Positions 54,500 through 63,553 of a stretch of DNA of 64,000 bases are shown here, piece after piece; position 1 is the stretch's first letter, and each line of letters starts with the position of its first letter. The notes below the pieces were generated by a model. The model saw only the letters and a program-made list of their open reading frames with translations. It had not been told where the DNA came from and searched no databases. The position numbers were made by a program, and so were the translations under genes. This DNA comes from Taibaiella koreensis (GTDB lineage Bacteria > Bacteroidota > Bacteroidia > Chitinophagales > Chitinophagaceae): the NCBI RefSeq assembly GCF_003545715.1, contig NZ_QVNU01000008.1, positions 124,001-188,000 on the forward strand. The letters are read 5' to 3'.

Positions 54500-57475
54500 C
54501 TACTTTATCGTCATCGACAAATACCATACCGGCTGCCTGTTGAAGTTCCCCGGCCAGGCCATATCAAAACGTAGCGGATAGCCTGCCAGCAGGGTCCTCG
54601 CACTGAAGCCGTAGGCATACAACGGTGTTTTCGTAGCCGGAAGGATCTTATCCTGCTGCGCCGCGGCCATATCGGCAAATAATCCCAATTGCAGGTTATA
54701 CACGGCACTGATGCCGGTTTTTAAGGGGATCAGGTCACGGAACAACGGTACATAAAGATCGGCATTGAACAGGCAGAAACGGCTGCCGTAAAGGCTGTTC
54801 TGCTCATAGCCCCGCAAGGGCGTAACCAGCGACTGGAAGGCATAGCCACTCTGCTGCGGGAAGCGCACCGAAGTATCCACACGGGGTACAATATTGTTGT
54901 CCAGTCCGCCGAAGTTGTAGAGGATACGGCTTTGCCCGCCACTGTAGCCACCTTGTGCCTGTATCACGAATGTTATGTGCTTTACCAGCGGCCGGTGCCA
55001 GGCCAACTGACCACGCAATCCATACAATAGGGTCGATTGCTTACCGGTAGAGGCCATCCCGTCCAGGAGCATTTTGCCTTCCCAGCCCTGGTACAGGAAT
55101 GGTATGGTAGGCTGCAGCTTACGTACCTGCAGGGCGAGGCTGCTGATGCTCCACCAGGATTGTAGGGCCTCAAAGTTGAGGCTGTAACGGTCGGTGGCCA
55201 GGAATACGGTACGATCGCGCCGGGCGGCGGTGGTAAAATCCAGCGACCAATCATAATGCAGGGGATAATGAAAGCCCAGCTCGTAGTAATGGGTCTTTAC
55301 CTTGGCCGCCTGCGGATAGGGAAAACCGCGATTGTCTTTCCAGTCGCGGCCGGGATCGGGCTCCAGGCTTTCGACCTTGCGGAAGAACAGGATATGCCAG
55401 TCGAGCTTACGGGCAGTGTTTTCATAGCGGACAAAGAAGTCGCTGCCTTCGCTGCCGGCGGGCAGGCGATAGCCGATATTGAAATGATGATTTTCAAACA
55501 GGTCGCTGAAGCCTCCCTGGGCCATGGCGCCCACGGAAGGGAATTTGAAGGTGCCCAGGTAGGCCTGGAATGGCTGGTAGCGATTGATATAATAATCGTT
55601 GTTGATCTGGGCAGAGAAATAGGCGCTGTACAGCTGCAAGACATAGGGCCGTACTTTTTTGCCGGTATAAGCCAGCGCACGACGAATGCTGTCCTGCTGC
55701 CGGCCGGCTTGTCCCGGATCGCTTCCCGGGCTGAGAATGCCGCGCAGGACGGAGGGCTTGTCTTCTGCCTTCAGTTTACGCAACAGCGCATCAATGCTGT
55801 CTTTGGCCCTTTGCCGGGCCAGGTAATCCTTTAACCAGGGTGTTGCTGCTGTTGTGTGGGATGGCTCGGGTTGCGTTAAGGTAAGGGTATCTCGCTCCGG
55901 TATACCGCTACGGGTATGGGTCAGCGCCAGGCGGCCATCAGGCTGGCTTTCGGGATCATGCCAGGTAAAGTATGTGCTATCAGCCCGCAGCCGTTTGTCT
56001 GTGGTCTTGTCTGGTGTGCGGCCACCGGCAATGGTCTTGTAGTACAGGCCATATGTACGGGCAAGCGTATCCCGGTAATAGACACTGTCGGCCGGGTAGC
56101 CGGAGCGGTAAACCAGCAGATCGCCATCCAGCACGGTCGCTTCGTTATGGTCGCCAATGCCCGCTGTCAATGGGCTGTACCGGAGCCGCTGGGCATCAAA
56201 GGTCACGACATCGCTCCTGCCCCTGCGCCAGGCCGAGAGCAGGAAGCGGTTGTGTTCCCATTCGCTCAGGGTGCCGGCGCCATCCAGGCCATAGAGCGTA
56301 CGGCTGTCGCGGTAACGGCCGGCAGCGTCGTATTCCATGATCTTCATTTTTCCTTTCTCCGGCAACAGCAGGTAAATGCCCCGCCCGTCTTTCTTCCAGC
56401 TAATGAGTGGGTAAAGGTCTTCGCTATGGTCTTCCAGCCAGGGCGGCATCAGGTATTGGGTAAAGGCCGGTGGCTTTTCCTTGTCTTTAGCCAAAAGCCG
56501 GCGTTCGGCCACATATACCCTGCGGCGGTTACCTTGCTGCAAGGTATATGCGACCTTGCTCCCATCGGGACTGTAGGCCAGGGCCTGCAACCGGGCCTGG
56601 TACAATTGTTCGAGGTAAGCAGGCAAGGTATCTTTATTATCGCCGGCGCTGGTAAACCGGTTGTGGTAAAAGGCCTGGCATTGTTGTGTGAGCGTGTCCT
56701 GCCGCCGTTTGGTTACCAGGCGGAGGGCCCGCGATAAGGTCTTCCCCTGGCGTAGTTGGAACAGCACCTGGCGTACGGCATCTTCCCGGTAGCGCTGCTG
56801 CAGGAAATAGCAAAAGGCCTGACCGGCCAGGGCGGGTTCTTTGGTAGAAAGCTGTTCCCAACCTGCTGCGGTATCGCATTGCTGCAAAGCCATGAAAGCT
56901 GCTTCTGCCGTACCGGGCCAACCCTGTGCGAAATAACAGATCGCACCCTGTCGGAACCATACAGGCAATTGTTGTTTGGTATTGGTCAGTTGCTCTTCCA
57001 CATCGCCTTTCATTTGCTCTTCCCAGGTAAGGCGTACACAGGCCTCGGTAAGCTGTTGTCGGAACTTGTCGTAAGCGCCGTCAAAGGCCAGTAGCACGCG
57101 GCTGCCTTTAAGCTGGATGGTAGGAAAGGTTTGCTGCTGCTGATCGCTCAAGCCTATATTGGATTCGTAAAGCTGATCGATCGATGGGTAAATGACCAGG
57201 TTGGGTATATTTTTCAGGGGCACGCCCATCTCCTGCTTTACCCAGGCCATAATATCGGGTAGCTGCACCGATGCAAAGCTGGCCAGGCTGTCGTAACCTG
57301 CCGGGAAATACAGGTGAAAGGATGTCGTGTGCAGCGCCTTCCATTTATAATGATGGTATTGAAAACGGTTGTAAACGGCTGCCTGCTGTGCTTTCAGCCC
57401 GAAAGGAAACAATAGGGTTCCGATAAGCAGGGCAGCGCAAAGGCTGGAGAGATGGTGTCGTATTCCGGGAGTCAT
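54500..57475 (-). CDS. Large secreted beta-propeller / outer-membrane protein
   Basis: 991 residues from ATG 57475. Signal peptide (IRHHLSSLCAALLIGTLLFP), then a domain of about 250 residues resembling peptidase-MA-like modules (HYKWKALHTTSFHLYFPAGY) without a visible HExxH. WD40/PD40-like propeller repeats follow (LAYSPDGSKVAYTLQQGNRR, DLYPLISWKKDGRGIYLLLP). The C-terminal third looks like barrel strands, ending QPVWYLSMTIK. This matches large PD40-containing outer-membrane proteins of the phylum. Function unknown. Confidence 0.7.
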   Translation of the reverse strand: MTPGIRHHLSSLCAALLIGTLLFPFGLKAQQAAVYNRFQYHHYKWKALHTTSFHLYFPAGYDSLASFASVQLPDIMAWVKQEMGVPLKNIPNLVIYPSIDQLYESNIGLSDQQQQTFPTIQLKGSRVLLAFDGAYDKFRQQLTEACVRLTWEEQMKGDVEEQLTNTKQQLPVWFRQGAICYFAQGWPGTAEAAFMALQQCDTAAGWEQLSTKEPALAGQAFCYFLQQRYREDAVRQVLFQLRQGKTLSRALRLVTKRRQDTLTQQCQAFYHNRFTSAGDNKDTLPAYLEQLYQARLQALAYSPDGSKVAYTLQQGNRRRVYVAERRLLAKDKEKPPAFTQYLMPPWLEDHSEDLYPLISWKKDGRGIYLLLPEKGKMKIMEYDAAGRYRDSRTLYGLDGAGTLSEWEHNRFLLSAWRRGRSDVVTFDAQRLRYSPLTAGIGDHNEATVLDGDLLVYRSGYPADSVYYRDTLARTYGLYYKTIAGGRTPDKTTDKRLRADSTYFTWHDPESQPDGRLALTHTRSGIPERDTLTLTQPEPSHTTAATPWLKDYLARQRAKDSIDALLRKLKAEDKPSVLRGILSPGSDPGQAGRQQDSIRRALAYTGKKVRPYVLQLYSAYFSAQINNDYYINRYQPFQAYLGTFKFPSVGAMAQGGFSDLFENHHFNIGYRLPAGSEGSDFFVRYENTARKLDWHILFFRKVESLEPDPGRDWKDNRGFPYPQAAKVKTHYYELGFHYPLHYDWSLDFTTAARRDRTVFLATDRYSLNFEALQSWWSISSLALQVRKLQPTIPFLYQGWEGKMLLDGMASTGKQSTLLYGLRGQLAWHRPLVKHITFVIQAQGGYSGGQSRILYNFGGLDNNIVPRVDTSVRFPQQSGYAFQSLVTPLRGYEQNSLYGSRFCLFNADLYVPLFRDLIPLKTGISAVYNLQLGLFADMAAAQQDKILPATKTPLYAYGFSARTLLAGYPLRFDMAWPGNFNRQPVWYLSMTIK

Positions 57476-57545
57476 GATAAAAGGCGCCTGCAAAAATCAA
57501 TAAATTATTCAGAAACCTGTAACATTGCATAGTTTTTTTACCACC

Positions 57546-58412
57546 ATGAAAAAAAATATAGGATTTATTCTTTTTCTGTTAACACTGTGCGCCTTCAAGG
57601 GTCGCGCGCAACAGGTATGGGAGGGTGGTAAAGAAAAGCTGGAGGAGGTAAAGGAAAAAGGACAAAAGAAAGTGAGCCAACTTAAGCGCTGGCAGCAGCA
57701 TGTCCGGGATTGGGGCCTGGATCCGGATTTCAATTATGCTTTATCGCTTTCTGGCCGGTTGAACACCAACGGCTGGAGTGGCGGGCTCTGCTACCTGCGC
57801 CAGAAGAGCGCGGGCAAAAAGGTGCTCTGGCAACTTCACTTTTCCGAGATCAAACACGAGAAGGAGGCCCGGCAACAACAAACGCGCAACCTCTATCCCG
57901 GACTTGGTCCTGCACGGTCTTACATATTTGGCAAGATCAACAATGCCTATACCCTGCAACTGGGCTATGGCCGGGAGCAAATGCTCTTCCCTGCCCTGCT
58001 CGATGGTAACCTCTCGGTAAGCCTGCGCTACGTTGCCGGACCAGCAATTGCCCTGCTGAAACCCTATTATCTCGATCTCATCTACGTCGATTATAACCCC
58101 GAACCGCAGGCCCATATCCAAACGGAACGGTACAGCAGCGGCAACAGCGACCATTTCCTGCAGCCGGGCTTTATCCAGGGCAGCAGCCAATGGAGCAAGG
58201 GCTTAGGTGAAATAAAATACGTACCCGGCCTGTTTGCCGAGCTGGCTTTTGCTATTGAGCCAGAAAAACCCAAAGCCTTTGTCAAGACCATCCTGATCGG
58301 CGGCAATGCCGCCTTTTATACTTCTTCTATCGGGATCATGGCCGAACGGAAGGCCTATCCCTACCAGGCCTCTTTCTTCGTGGGACTTATGCTGGGCAAA
58401 CGCTGGCGCTGA
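57546..58412 (+). CDS. Outer-membrane beta-barrel-like protein with short coiled coil
   Basis: 288 residues from ATG 57546 (MKKNIGFILFLLTLCAFKGRA, signal peptide). A lysine-rich helical segment (GKEKLEEVKEKGQKKVSQLK) is followed by barrel-like strands (FNYALSLSGRLNTNGWSGGL, NAYTLQLGYGREQMLFPALL) and an aromatic/basic last strand (FFVGLMLGKRWR). Its plan resembles a short version of the 52826 protein. Divergent from the 54500 gene with a 70-bp shared upstream region. Confidence 0.7.
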   Translation: MKKNIGFILFLLTLCAFKGRAQQVWEGGKEKLEEVKEKGQKKVSQLKRWQQHVRDWGLDPDFNYALSLSGRLNTNGWSGGLCYLRQKSAGKKVLWQLHFSEIKHEKEARQQQTRNLYPGLGPARSYIFGKINNAYTLQLGYGREQMLFPALLDGNLSVSLRYVAGPAIALLKPYYLDLIYVDYNPEPQAHIQTERYSSGNSDHFLQPGFIQGSSQWSKGLGEIKYVPGLFAELAFAIEPEKPKAFVKTILIGGNAAFYTSSIGIMAERKAYPYQASFFVGLMLGKRWR

Positions 58413-58425
58413 TAAACGGTCTCTT

Positions 58426-58806
58426 TTATTTTTTCTTTTGGGACAAGCGTACCCGCAACACTACCTGCTCCAGGTCGGTCCAGGCGCCGCCATTATAAAC
58501 ATGCCGGAAGCCCCGCTCCTGCAGCAGGCTTTGCACCTTTACGCTGCGCAGGCCATGCGAGCAGCAGGTAATATAAGTGCGGCCCGTATCCAGCGTTGCA
58601 TAGCGCTCCCTGATGTTTCCCAGTGAAATATTGATGGCGCCTTCTATATGGCCGGTCGCAAATTCCTTTTCCGTACGCACATCGAGGATCACGGCGCCAT
58701 GGGCGATCTGTTGCTCCAGACCTTTGTCCAGGTGGGCGAAACGATAGGTACGGTAAGCGATATAAGCCAGCAGGACCAGACCGGCAAGTATCATTCCTGT
58801 TTTCAT
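58426..58806 (-). CDS. Membrane-anchored rhodanese-like protein
   Basis: 126 residues. One N-terminal helix (GMILAGLVLLAYIAYRTYRF), then a rhodanese domain: ILDVRTEKEFATGHIEGAINI and the catalytic loop YITCCSHGLRS with the active Cys followed by Arg. Likely a sulfurtransferase or persulfide carrier facing the periplasm. Overlaps the DUF3817 gene by 4 bp and is the last gene of the operon behind the 59598 operator. Confidence 0.88.
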   Translation of the reverse strand: MKTGMILAGLVLLAYIAYRTYRFAHLDKGLEQQIAHGAVILDVRTEKEFATGHIEGAINISLGNIRERYATLDTGRTYITCCSHGLRSVKVQSLLQERGFRHVYNGGAWTDLEQVVLRVRLSQKKK

Positions 58807-59105
58807 AACCGTCGCAGTATCTTTTGGTCAATATAAAAAGTGCCAAAGGGGATCACGCAGGCCAGCAACACTTTCCAGGTGAGCGACCTGAAACGCCAGC
58901 CTTGTTCTACGCCCAGGCTCAGCGTGTTGAAAACGAACAGCAGGAAGAGTACACCGTGTACGGGTCCCAATGCCTGGGTGAGCCTGGCATCGCCGAAGCC
59001 ATACTTGAGCGGTAAGGCGATAAAGAGGAGGGCCAGCAATGACAGCCCTTCGAAAAAGCCGATAAGGCGCAAACGACCGGTCTTGGTTTCGAATAAATGG
59101 AGCAT
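58803..59105 (-). CDS. DUF3817 membrane protein
   Basis: 100 residues with three predicted helices. The motif ALGPVHGVLFLLFVFNTL and the FFEGLSLLALLFIALPLKY start are the DUF3817 (YdzA-like) hallmarks. Function unknown. Coupled to the rhodanese gene downstream and 2 bp after the 59108 gene. Confidence 0.88.
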   Translation of the reverse strand: MLHLFETKTGRLRLIGFFEGLSLLALLFIALPLKYGFGDARLTQALGPVHGVLFLLFVFNTLSLGVEQGWRFRSLTWKVLLACVIPFGTFYIDQKILRRL

Positions 59106-59107
59106 GA

Positions 59108-59566
59108 TTATCTGATATAAGGCCTGTGGGCCAGTGGAGAAAAAGGCCAGGGAATGGCCAGGAGTATGAGCAATAGTGCCAGGGAAAACCAGATCAGCAT
59201 GGTCCTGAATTGCGCCCTGGCTTCTGTTCTGCGTTTGGCCAGCGCCGAGCCTATCGTTACGATCACGATGGCGGTCAGCATCATCAGAACATGGATCGTT
59301 CCGAAAAACATCGTGTCGTTGTCTTCCCGTGCCGTATCGAAGTGCTTCCAGAAATAATGGATGACAGGACTACGCCAATACAGCAGCATACCGATCAGGA
59401 GCTGGACATGCGCTATAGTTGCGGTCCAGTGGCGTACAGCGTTGTCTGTACGGGTGAAAGGTCTTCCAGAGACATACCCGGTGCCTGCCCTGAAAACGCC
59501 GTAGAGCAAAGCGGCCAGCACAAGCCAGCGTACTATGGAATGATAGAAAATAAGCGTCTGGTACAT
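59108..59566 (-). CDS. Four-helix membrane protein
   Basis: 152 residues from ATG 59566 (MYQTLIFYHSIVRWLVLAAL). Four predicted helices with conserved-looking histidines (FYHSIVRW, AHVQLLIGMLLYW, GTIHVLMMLTAIVIV), a pattern seen in cytochrome-b561-like or related DUF proteins. A longer frame upstream runs over the operator and is rejected as start. First gene of the three-gene operon with DUF3817 and rhodanese. Confidence 0.7.
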   Translation of the reverse strand: MYQTLIFYHSIVRWLVLAALLYGVFRAGTGYVSGRPFTRTDNAVRHWTATIAHVQLLIGMLLYWRSPVIHYFWKHFDTAREDNDTMFFGTIHVLMMLTAIVIVTIGSALAKRRTEARAQFRTMLIWFSLALLLILLAIPWPFSPLAHRPYIR

Positions 59567-59597
59567 CCTCGTCGCATTAACAAGGCAAAGGTAAATC

Positions 59598-59623
59598 AAA
59601 AACATACTAACTGGTATGTTTTT
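59598..59623. promoter_or_regulatory. TetR-type operator upstream of the membrane-protein operon
   Basis: Perfect 10-bp inverted repeat AAAAACATAC-6-GTATGTTTTT, 32 bp upstream of the start at 59566. Symmetry and size fit a TetR dimer site; the nearest candidate regulator is the TetR gene at 60327-60917. Confidence 0.75.
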
Positions 59624-60326
59624 ATTGTAAAAAAAATCTGACGAATGTTTTTGTGCCCGAAATGCCGTCATGGGAATTAAATATCTCGCAATATCGCGCC
59701 GCAACGAGAAAAAAGAAGAGAACCGCAAAGGGCTCAAAGGCAAAGTAAGGATAAGAATAAACAGGCGCGATAAATGCTTCGTGTCTCGTGGGAAAAAATA
59801 TATGACTTACAATACAATCTCCCCAAGCTAACAAGACTTGTACCCAGGATATTAGATGCTTCCATTGCTGTGCAGATGTCAGCATGACAATATTATGTTT
59901 ATGGTTTACGGCTGCTCCAACTGTAAATGTCCCATTGTCATCCTGATCGTAGCTTGCGCAGCTTGCGGAGTGAAGGATCTCATTGTATCGAAGAAGAATA
60001 TTAGCTACATTAAAGGGAAAAACGATCCTCTCAATTTAATGATATGTCCAGCACCGCAGTGGGCCATAAACAAAGCCTAGCTCTTCAAAAGATTCGTCTC
60101 TGCTATCGCAGATGCCGGATCGGGGTCCAGAATGACGACAGCGTTTGTAAAAGAAAGAACCAGAAGAACAAAACCGCAAAGAGCGCGAAGGTTACGCAAA
60201 GATCGCGAAGAAGCACCGCAGACAGAATAGCCAAGCACAACAAATACTTGTTGCCGCGGCAAAAACATTTCTCTGCGTCGCCGCGCCGCGGCGAGCAAAA
60301 ATAGATAAGCACCACAGGCAAAGACA
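59624..60326. other. Non-coding region with dispersed repeat fragments
   Basis: About 700 bp without a convincing gene. At about 59936-59985 there is a TGTCATCCTGATCGTAGC... GAAGGATCTC segment, a dispersed intergenic motif seen in many genomes. At about 60165-60215 and 59710-59745 lie CCGCAAAG-type repeats (ACCGCAAAGGGCTCAAAGGC, ACCGCAAAGAGCGCGAAGG). Confidence 0.5.
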
Positions 60327-60917
60327 TTACCGCAAGGTATCCAGGTATTGCCGCAAGCCCTTCAGAAAAGGCCGGTACACAGATTTGCTATGCGCCAGCT
60401 TACCGAAATTGCGGATACCCCAATAGCCCGACATGACCCATAACGCCACCTCACGGGCATTCACCTCTTTCCGTACCCATTTCTTTTTCTTCCCGTTTTC
60501 GATTAGCGTTATCATTGTCTCCTGCCATTGCTGCGTCAGCTCATCCAGGGCTTTGCTGAAATCCTTGTTCCAGGGCGTCATTTCCTGCGTGAGATTCGCC
60601 GCCGGACAACCATATTCTACTTTAAGGAAAGCATTTTTCATCAGCAATCCGTTCATCATATCATAGATAGCCTTAAGCGGATCGGCTTCTTTCTGCAACG
60701 GCTCTATAAAGCTGCTGTTCAGTACGGGCTTCAATACCTCGTTGATGATCGCCAGCCCCATTTCGTCCTTATTCTTAAAATGGTAGTAAAAGGCGCCTTT
60801 GGTCACCTGCGTCGTCGCCAGTATATCGTCGATGCTGGTGGTCCGGTAGCCGTTGGTATAGATCAGCTCAAAGGCCTTCTGTAAGATATCTTTTCTTGTT
60901 GCTTCGGCTTTTTTCAT
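60327..60917 (-). CDS. TetR/AcrR family regulator
   Basis: 196 residues from ATG 60917 (MKKAEATRKDILQKAFELIY). The N-terminal HTH is typical (NGYRTTSIDDILATTQVTKG, AFYYHFKNKDEMGLAII); the C-terminal ligand domain includes EYGCPAANLTQEM, common in YcdC/AcuR-like members. Co-oriented with the operon at 59.1 kb whose operator fits a TetR dimer. Ligand unknown. Confidence 0.9.
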   Translation of the reverse strand: MKKAEATRKDILQKAFELIYTNGYRTTSIDDILATTQVTKGAFYYHFKNKDEMGLAIINEVLKPVLNSSFIEPLQKEADPLKAIYDMMNGLLMKNAFLKVEYGCPAANLTQEMTPWNKDFSKALDELTQQWQETMITLIENGKKKKWVRKEVNAREVALWVMSGYWGIRNFGKLAHSKSVYRPFLKGLRQYLDTLR

Positions 60918-60919
60918 AA

Positions 60920-60941
60920 AAAGATACCGGTTGGTCTCTTT
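60920..60941. promoter_or_regulatory. Candidate autoregulatory operator of the TetR gene
   Basis: AAAGATACC-4-GGTCTCTTT, an 8-of-9 inverted repeat directly before the start codon. It differs from the 59598 operator, so TetR binding here is uncertain. Confidence 0.35.
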
Positions 60942-60992
60942 TACAAAAGAAAGCAATATTCATTGTTCCGTCAAAAATAATGGAGCAATTGT

Positions 60993-61032
60993 AAAAGCCA
61001 TGCAAGGACCTGAATTCCTTGCATGGCTTTTT
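60993..61032. terminator. Terminator downstream of the beta-helix gene
   Basis: AAAAGCCATGCAAGG / CCTTGCATGGCTTTT perfect hairpin with T runs on both strands, 15 bp after the stop of the 61047 gene. Confidence 0.88.
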
Positions 61033-61046
61033 GATAAGTATGGGCA

Positions 61047-62834
61047 CTATCGACGCACAAAGGATGTCGTTCCCTTCAACGTTCCATCCCACCACTGTAC
61101 ATAATACAGGCCGGGTGCAAACTGCGCCAGGGACACAGATAGCACTTTTTCCCTTACCGCGCTGCTCCACAAGATCCGGCCGGCGATATCGGTGATCCGT
61201 AAAGTCCCACCTGTTGTGGACAGGCTTAGGGTAACTTGTCCGGATGCCGGGTTGGGATAGACAGAAAGCCTGCCTTCGCTCTTTTGCGGTCCGGTACCGA
61301 TACCGGTGGTACCGCTTTGGAACTCGTATGCACCAATGTCGATGCGTCCCTGCGCAATACGGGTGCGATTGGCTATGTCCAGCGATAAGGTAGCGCACAG
61401 CGCGGTATCGCCTTTATTGACACAGGGGGAGGTATTCTTTAAGCCGAAGTTAGCCGCTGTAGCATCGGTGATCATCCCTGATGTAATGGTGGGCGACTGC
61501 ATTCCGGGATCGCTACCCATAATATTGTGCGTGGTATCGCCCGCAATACTCACGAAGCCGTAAGTGCCGCCGATCATCGCCGATACAGGGCTGTTGGTGA
61601 AATTGTGATCGAATACGATACGGGTGCGCTTCTCGGCGAAAATATCTTTGGTAGCGAAGAACGAGACGTTGCTCTGAAAGATATTATTCTTGACCAGGAG
61701 CTTGACGGTATCGGTCAATGATCCCCCATTGTGCGTGCCAACGTATATGGCCTTTCCATGATTTCGCGAAACATTGTTGATCATGGTATTGTTGGTGATC
61801 ACAGCGCTGACGCCTTCCAGGTTGATCGCGCCGCCTTTATAAGTCGATTCATTATTGGCCATGACATTGTTACGGATACGGACCGGTGCGGTAGTCCCAT
61901 AGATCGCGATCGCGCCACCGCCATTGTCGCAGAGATGCGCGCCCCAGGCAAAATTATTGCTGATAAAATTGTTGTCGATGTCTATGGGTCCGTTTACATC
62001 CATGATGTATAAGGCGCCGGCCCGCTCCCCTTCATTACGGTACAGCTTGTTGTTCCTGATGACCAATTCATCGGTCCAGCCCGCAAATATCGCACCGCCA
62101 TACCGCCCCAGCCTGTCGTCGGCCGGGTTATCATATACCTCGCAGCGCTCCACGGTCATGCGTCCCCCGGCGATGTAAATGGGTTGCGTGTTCCATTCGG
62201 TGCCGTAGATCTTGCTATTGCGCAGGTACGACATACCCGCCGTCTCCGCTCTGAATACATACCCGCCATAAACGGCATGTCCCCGGTTCTTGTAGAATTC
62301 ACAGCTGTCGACGACAACAGAGACCGCCGGATCTTCCGACTTGAGCCATACCGGGGCCATATCCCGGTTGTGTGTGAAATAGCAATGAACAATACGCAGG
62401 CTGCGTTCGGTGCAAATGCCATCGGCATATTCGTAGGCATTTTTAATATCCCTGACGTCGCAATAGCGGAAGATGGAAGAATCGACGCCGCTGCCAGCCG
62501 GAGAAAAATGGATACCGCGCCAGCCGCCATGGCCCACCATAATGTTACCCCAACCCGTGGTGTCTTTGGCCCGGAAGCTGATCCGCTGCGCCTCTTTGCC
62601 ATTGGCCAGCAACGATCCGTTGACGGTGATCAGGTAAGGACCGTCTACAAGTACCTGGACGCCGGGATCAATGCGCAGCTTGCTGCCGGCCGGAACCGTA
62701 AGATCGGCCTTGACGATATAGGGAGAGCCGGATAGCGTCCAGGCGCCGCTGACCGTGGGACCGGTTACATTGGTTTGCGCCTGCACCGGCAATAGGGCCG
62801 ATACCAGCGCGATCGCTAAGTAGATCTTTTTCAT
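61047..62834 (-). CDS. T9SS-secreted parallel beta-helix protein
   Basis: 595 residues from ATG 62834 (MKKIYLAIALVSALLPVQAQ, signal peptide). The body is a right-handed beta-helix with repeated short coils (VIRNNKLYRNEGERAGALYI, VRIRNNVMANNESTYKGGAI, VITNNTMINNVSRNHGKAIY), as in polysaccharide lyases and surface proteins of unknown substrate. The C-terminus is a T9SS type A domain (RLSVYPNPASGQVTLSLSTT ... FAPGLYYVQWWDG). No catalytic triad could be assigned. Confidence 0.9.
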   Translation of the reverse strand: MKKIYLAIALVSALLPVQAQTNVTGPTVSGAWTLSGSPYIVKADLTVPAGSKLRIDPGVQVLVDGPYLITVNGSLLANGKEAQRISFRAKDTTGWGNIMVGHGGWRGIHFSPAGSGVDSSIFRYCDVRDIKNAYEYADGICTERSLRIVHCYFTHNRDMAPVWLKSEDPAVSVVVDSCEFYKNRGHAVYGGYVFRAETAGMSYLRNSKIYGTEWNTQPIYIAGGRMTVERCEVYDNPADDRLGRYGGAIFAGWTDELVIRNNKLYRNEGERAGALYIMDVNGPIDIDNNFISNNFAWGAHLCDNGGGAIAIYGTTAPVRIRNNVMANNESTYKGGAINLEGVSAVITNNTMINNVSRNHGKAIYVGTHNGGSLTDTVKLLVKNNIFQSNVSFFATKDIFAEKRTRIVFDHNFTNSPVSAMIGGTYGFVSIAGDTTHNIMGSDPGMQSPTITSGMITDATAANFGLKNTSPCVNKGDTALCATLSLDIANRTRIAQGRIDIGAYEFQSGTTGIGTGPQKSEGRLSVYPNPASGQVTLSLSTTGGTLRITDIAGRILWSSAVREKVLSVSLAQFAPGLYYVQWWDGTLKGTTSFVRR

Positions 62835-63094
62835 TTGGTTTGGTTTTGCTTGAATGGTTAAGAAAAAAGATAAAGGATAGCTGGTTCTATACAAAAGCCT
62901 TGGGTAGGGAACCCGGCGCTTTCTTTCCAAGACCTCTCCGCCGCTACTCCCTGTTGGTACAGGAAAACCTGTATTTTTCCTGTACGGGATATGCCCAGGT
63001 ACGGGCATAAGAAAGCCGGGCGCTGAGGCCCGGCTTTACATATTGCCTTGGTATCGGGTCAGGCGTTGGCTGGGCCAACAATACCCGGCAGGTG

Positions 63095-63511
63095 TTAATG
63101 CGACTCCGCGTACTTCTTAAAGTTATCGAGGATGGCCTGCCATCCGCCTTGCTGCATCTCTACAGGATTTTGATCCTCGGCATCGAAGGCAACCACAGCT
63201 TCGGTTTGGTTACCCTGGTCGTTGAAGCGTACATGTACCTTGCGGCCATCCGCTATGGTATAGGTAAATTCCTTGCCTTCCACCACGTTGTCGTATATCG
63301 CTTCGAAGTCGAAGCCCCAGCTGCCGTCTTTGGCTTCCATGCGGGCGCTGTACTTACCACCGGGCCGCATATCGTTTGCAGCGTGGGGGCATTGCCAGTC
63401 GTCCGATGCGAAATTCCATTTGGTGATGTGTTCCGGATTGTTGTAATAATCCCATACTTTTTGGGCGTCTGCCGCGATAAGGGCCTGGACGGTGATCTGC
63501 TTTGCGCTCAT
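63095..63511 (-). CDS. SRPBCC (AHSA1-like) domain protein
   Basis: 138 residues forming one START-like fold: TVQALIAADAQKVWDYYNNP, then HITKWNFASDDWQCP, the RPGGKYSARMEAKDGSWGFD strand pair and the C-terminal helix MQQGGWQAILDNFKKYAES. AHSA1-like proteins bind hydrophobic ligands; role unknown. 42 bp after the next SRPBCC gene in the same direction, so probably co-transcribed. Confidence 0.88.
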   Translation of the reverse strand: MSAKQITVQALIAADAQKVWDYYNNPEHITKWNFASDDWQCPHAANDMRPGGKYSARMEAKDGSWGFDFEAIYDNVVEGKEFTYTIADGRKVHVRFNDQGNQTEAVVAFDAEDQNPVEMQQGGWQAILDNFKKYAESH

Positions 63512-63553
63512 TTGCTTTATGTTTTAGAGAGATGTATCGTGTGAAAAAATTGG

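Noticed and set aside
59744-60326. Several short frames upstream of the membrane-protein operon
   Set aside because: They overlap dispersed intergenic repeats and have no plausible starts or composition.
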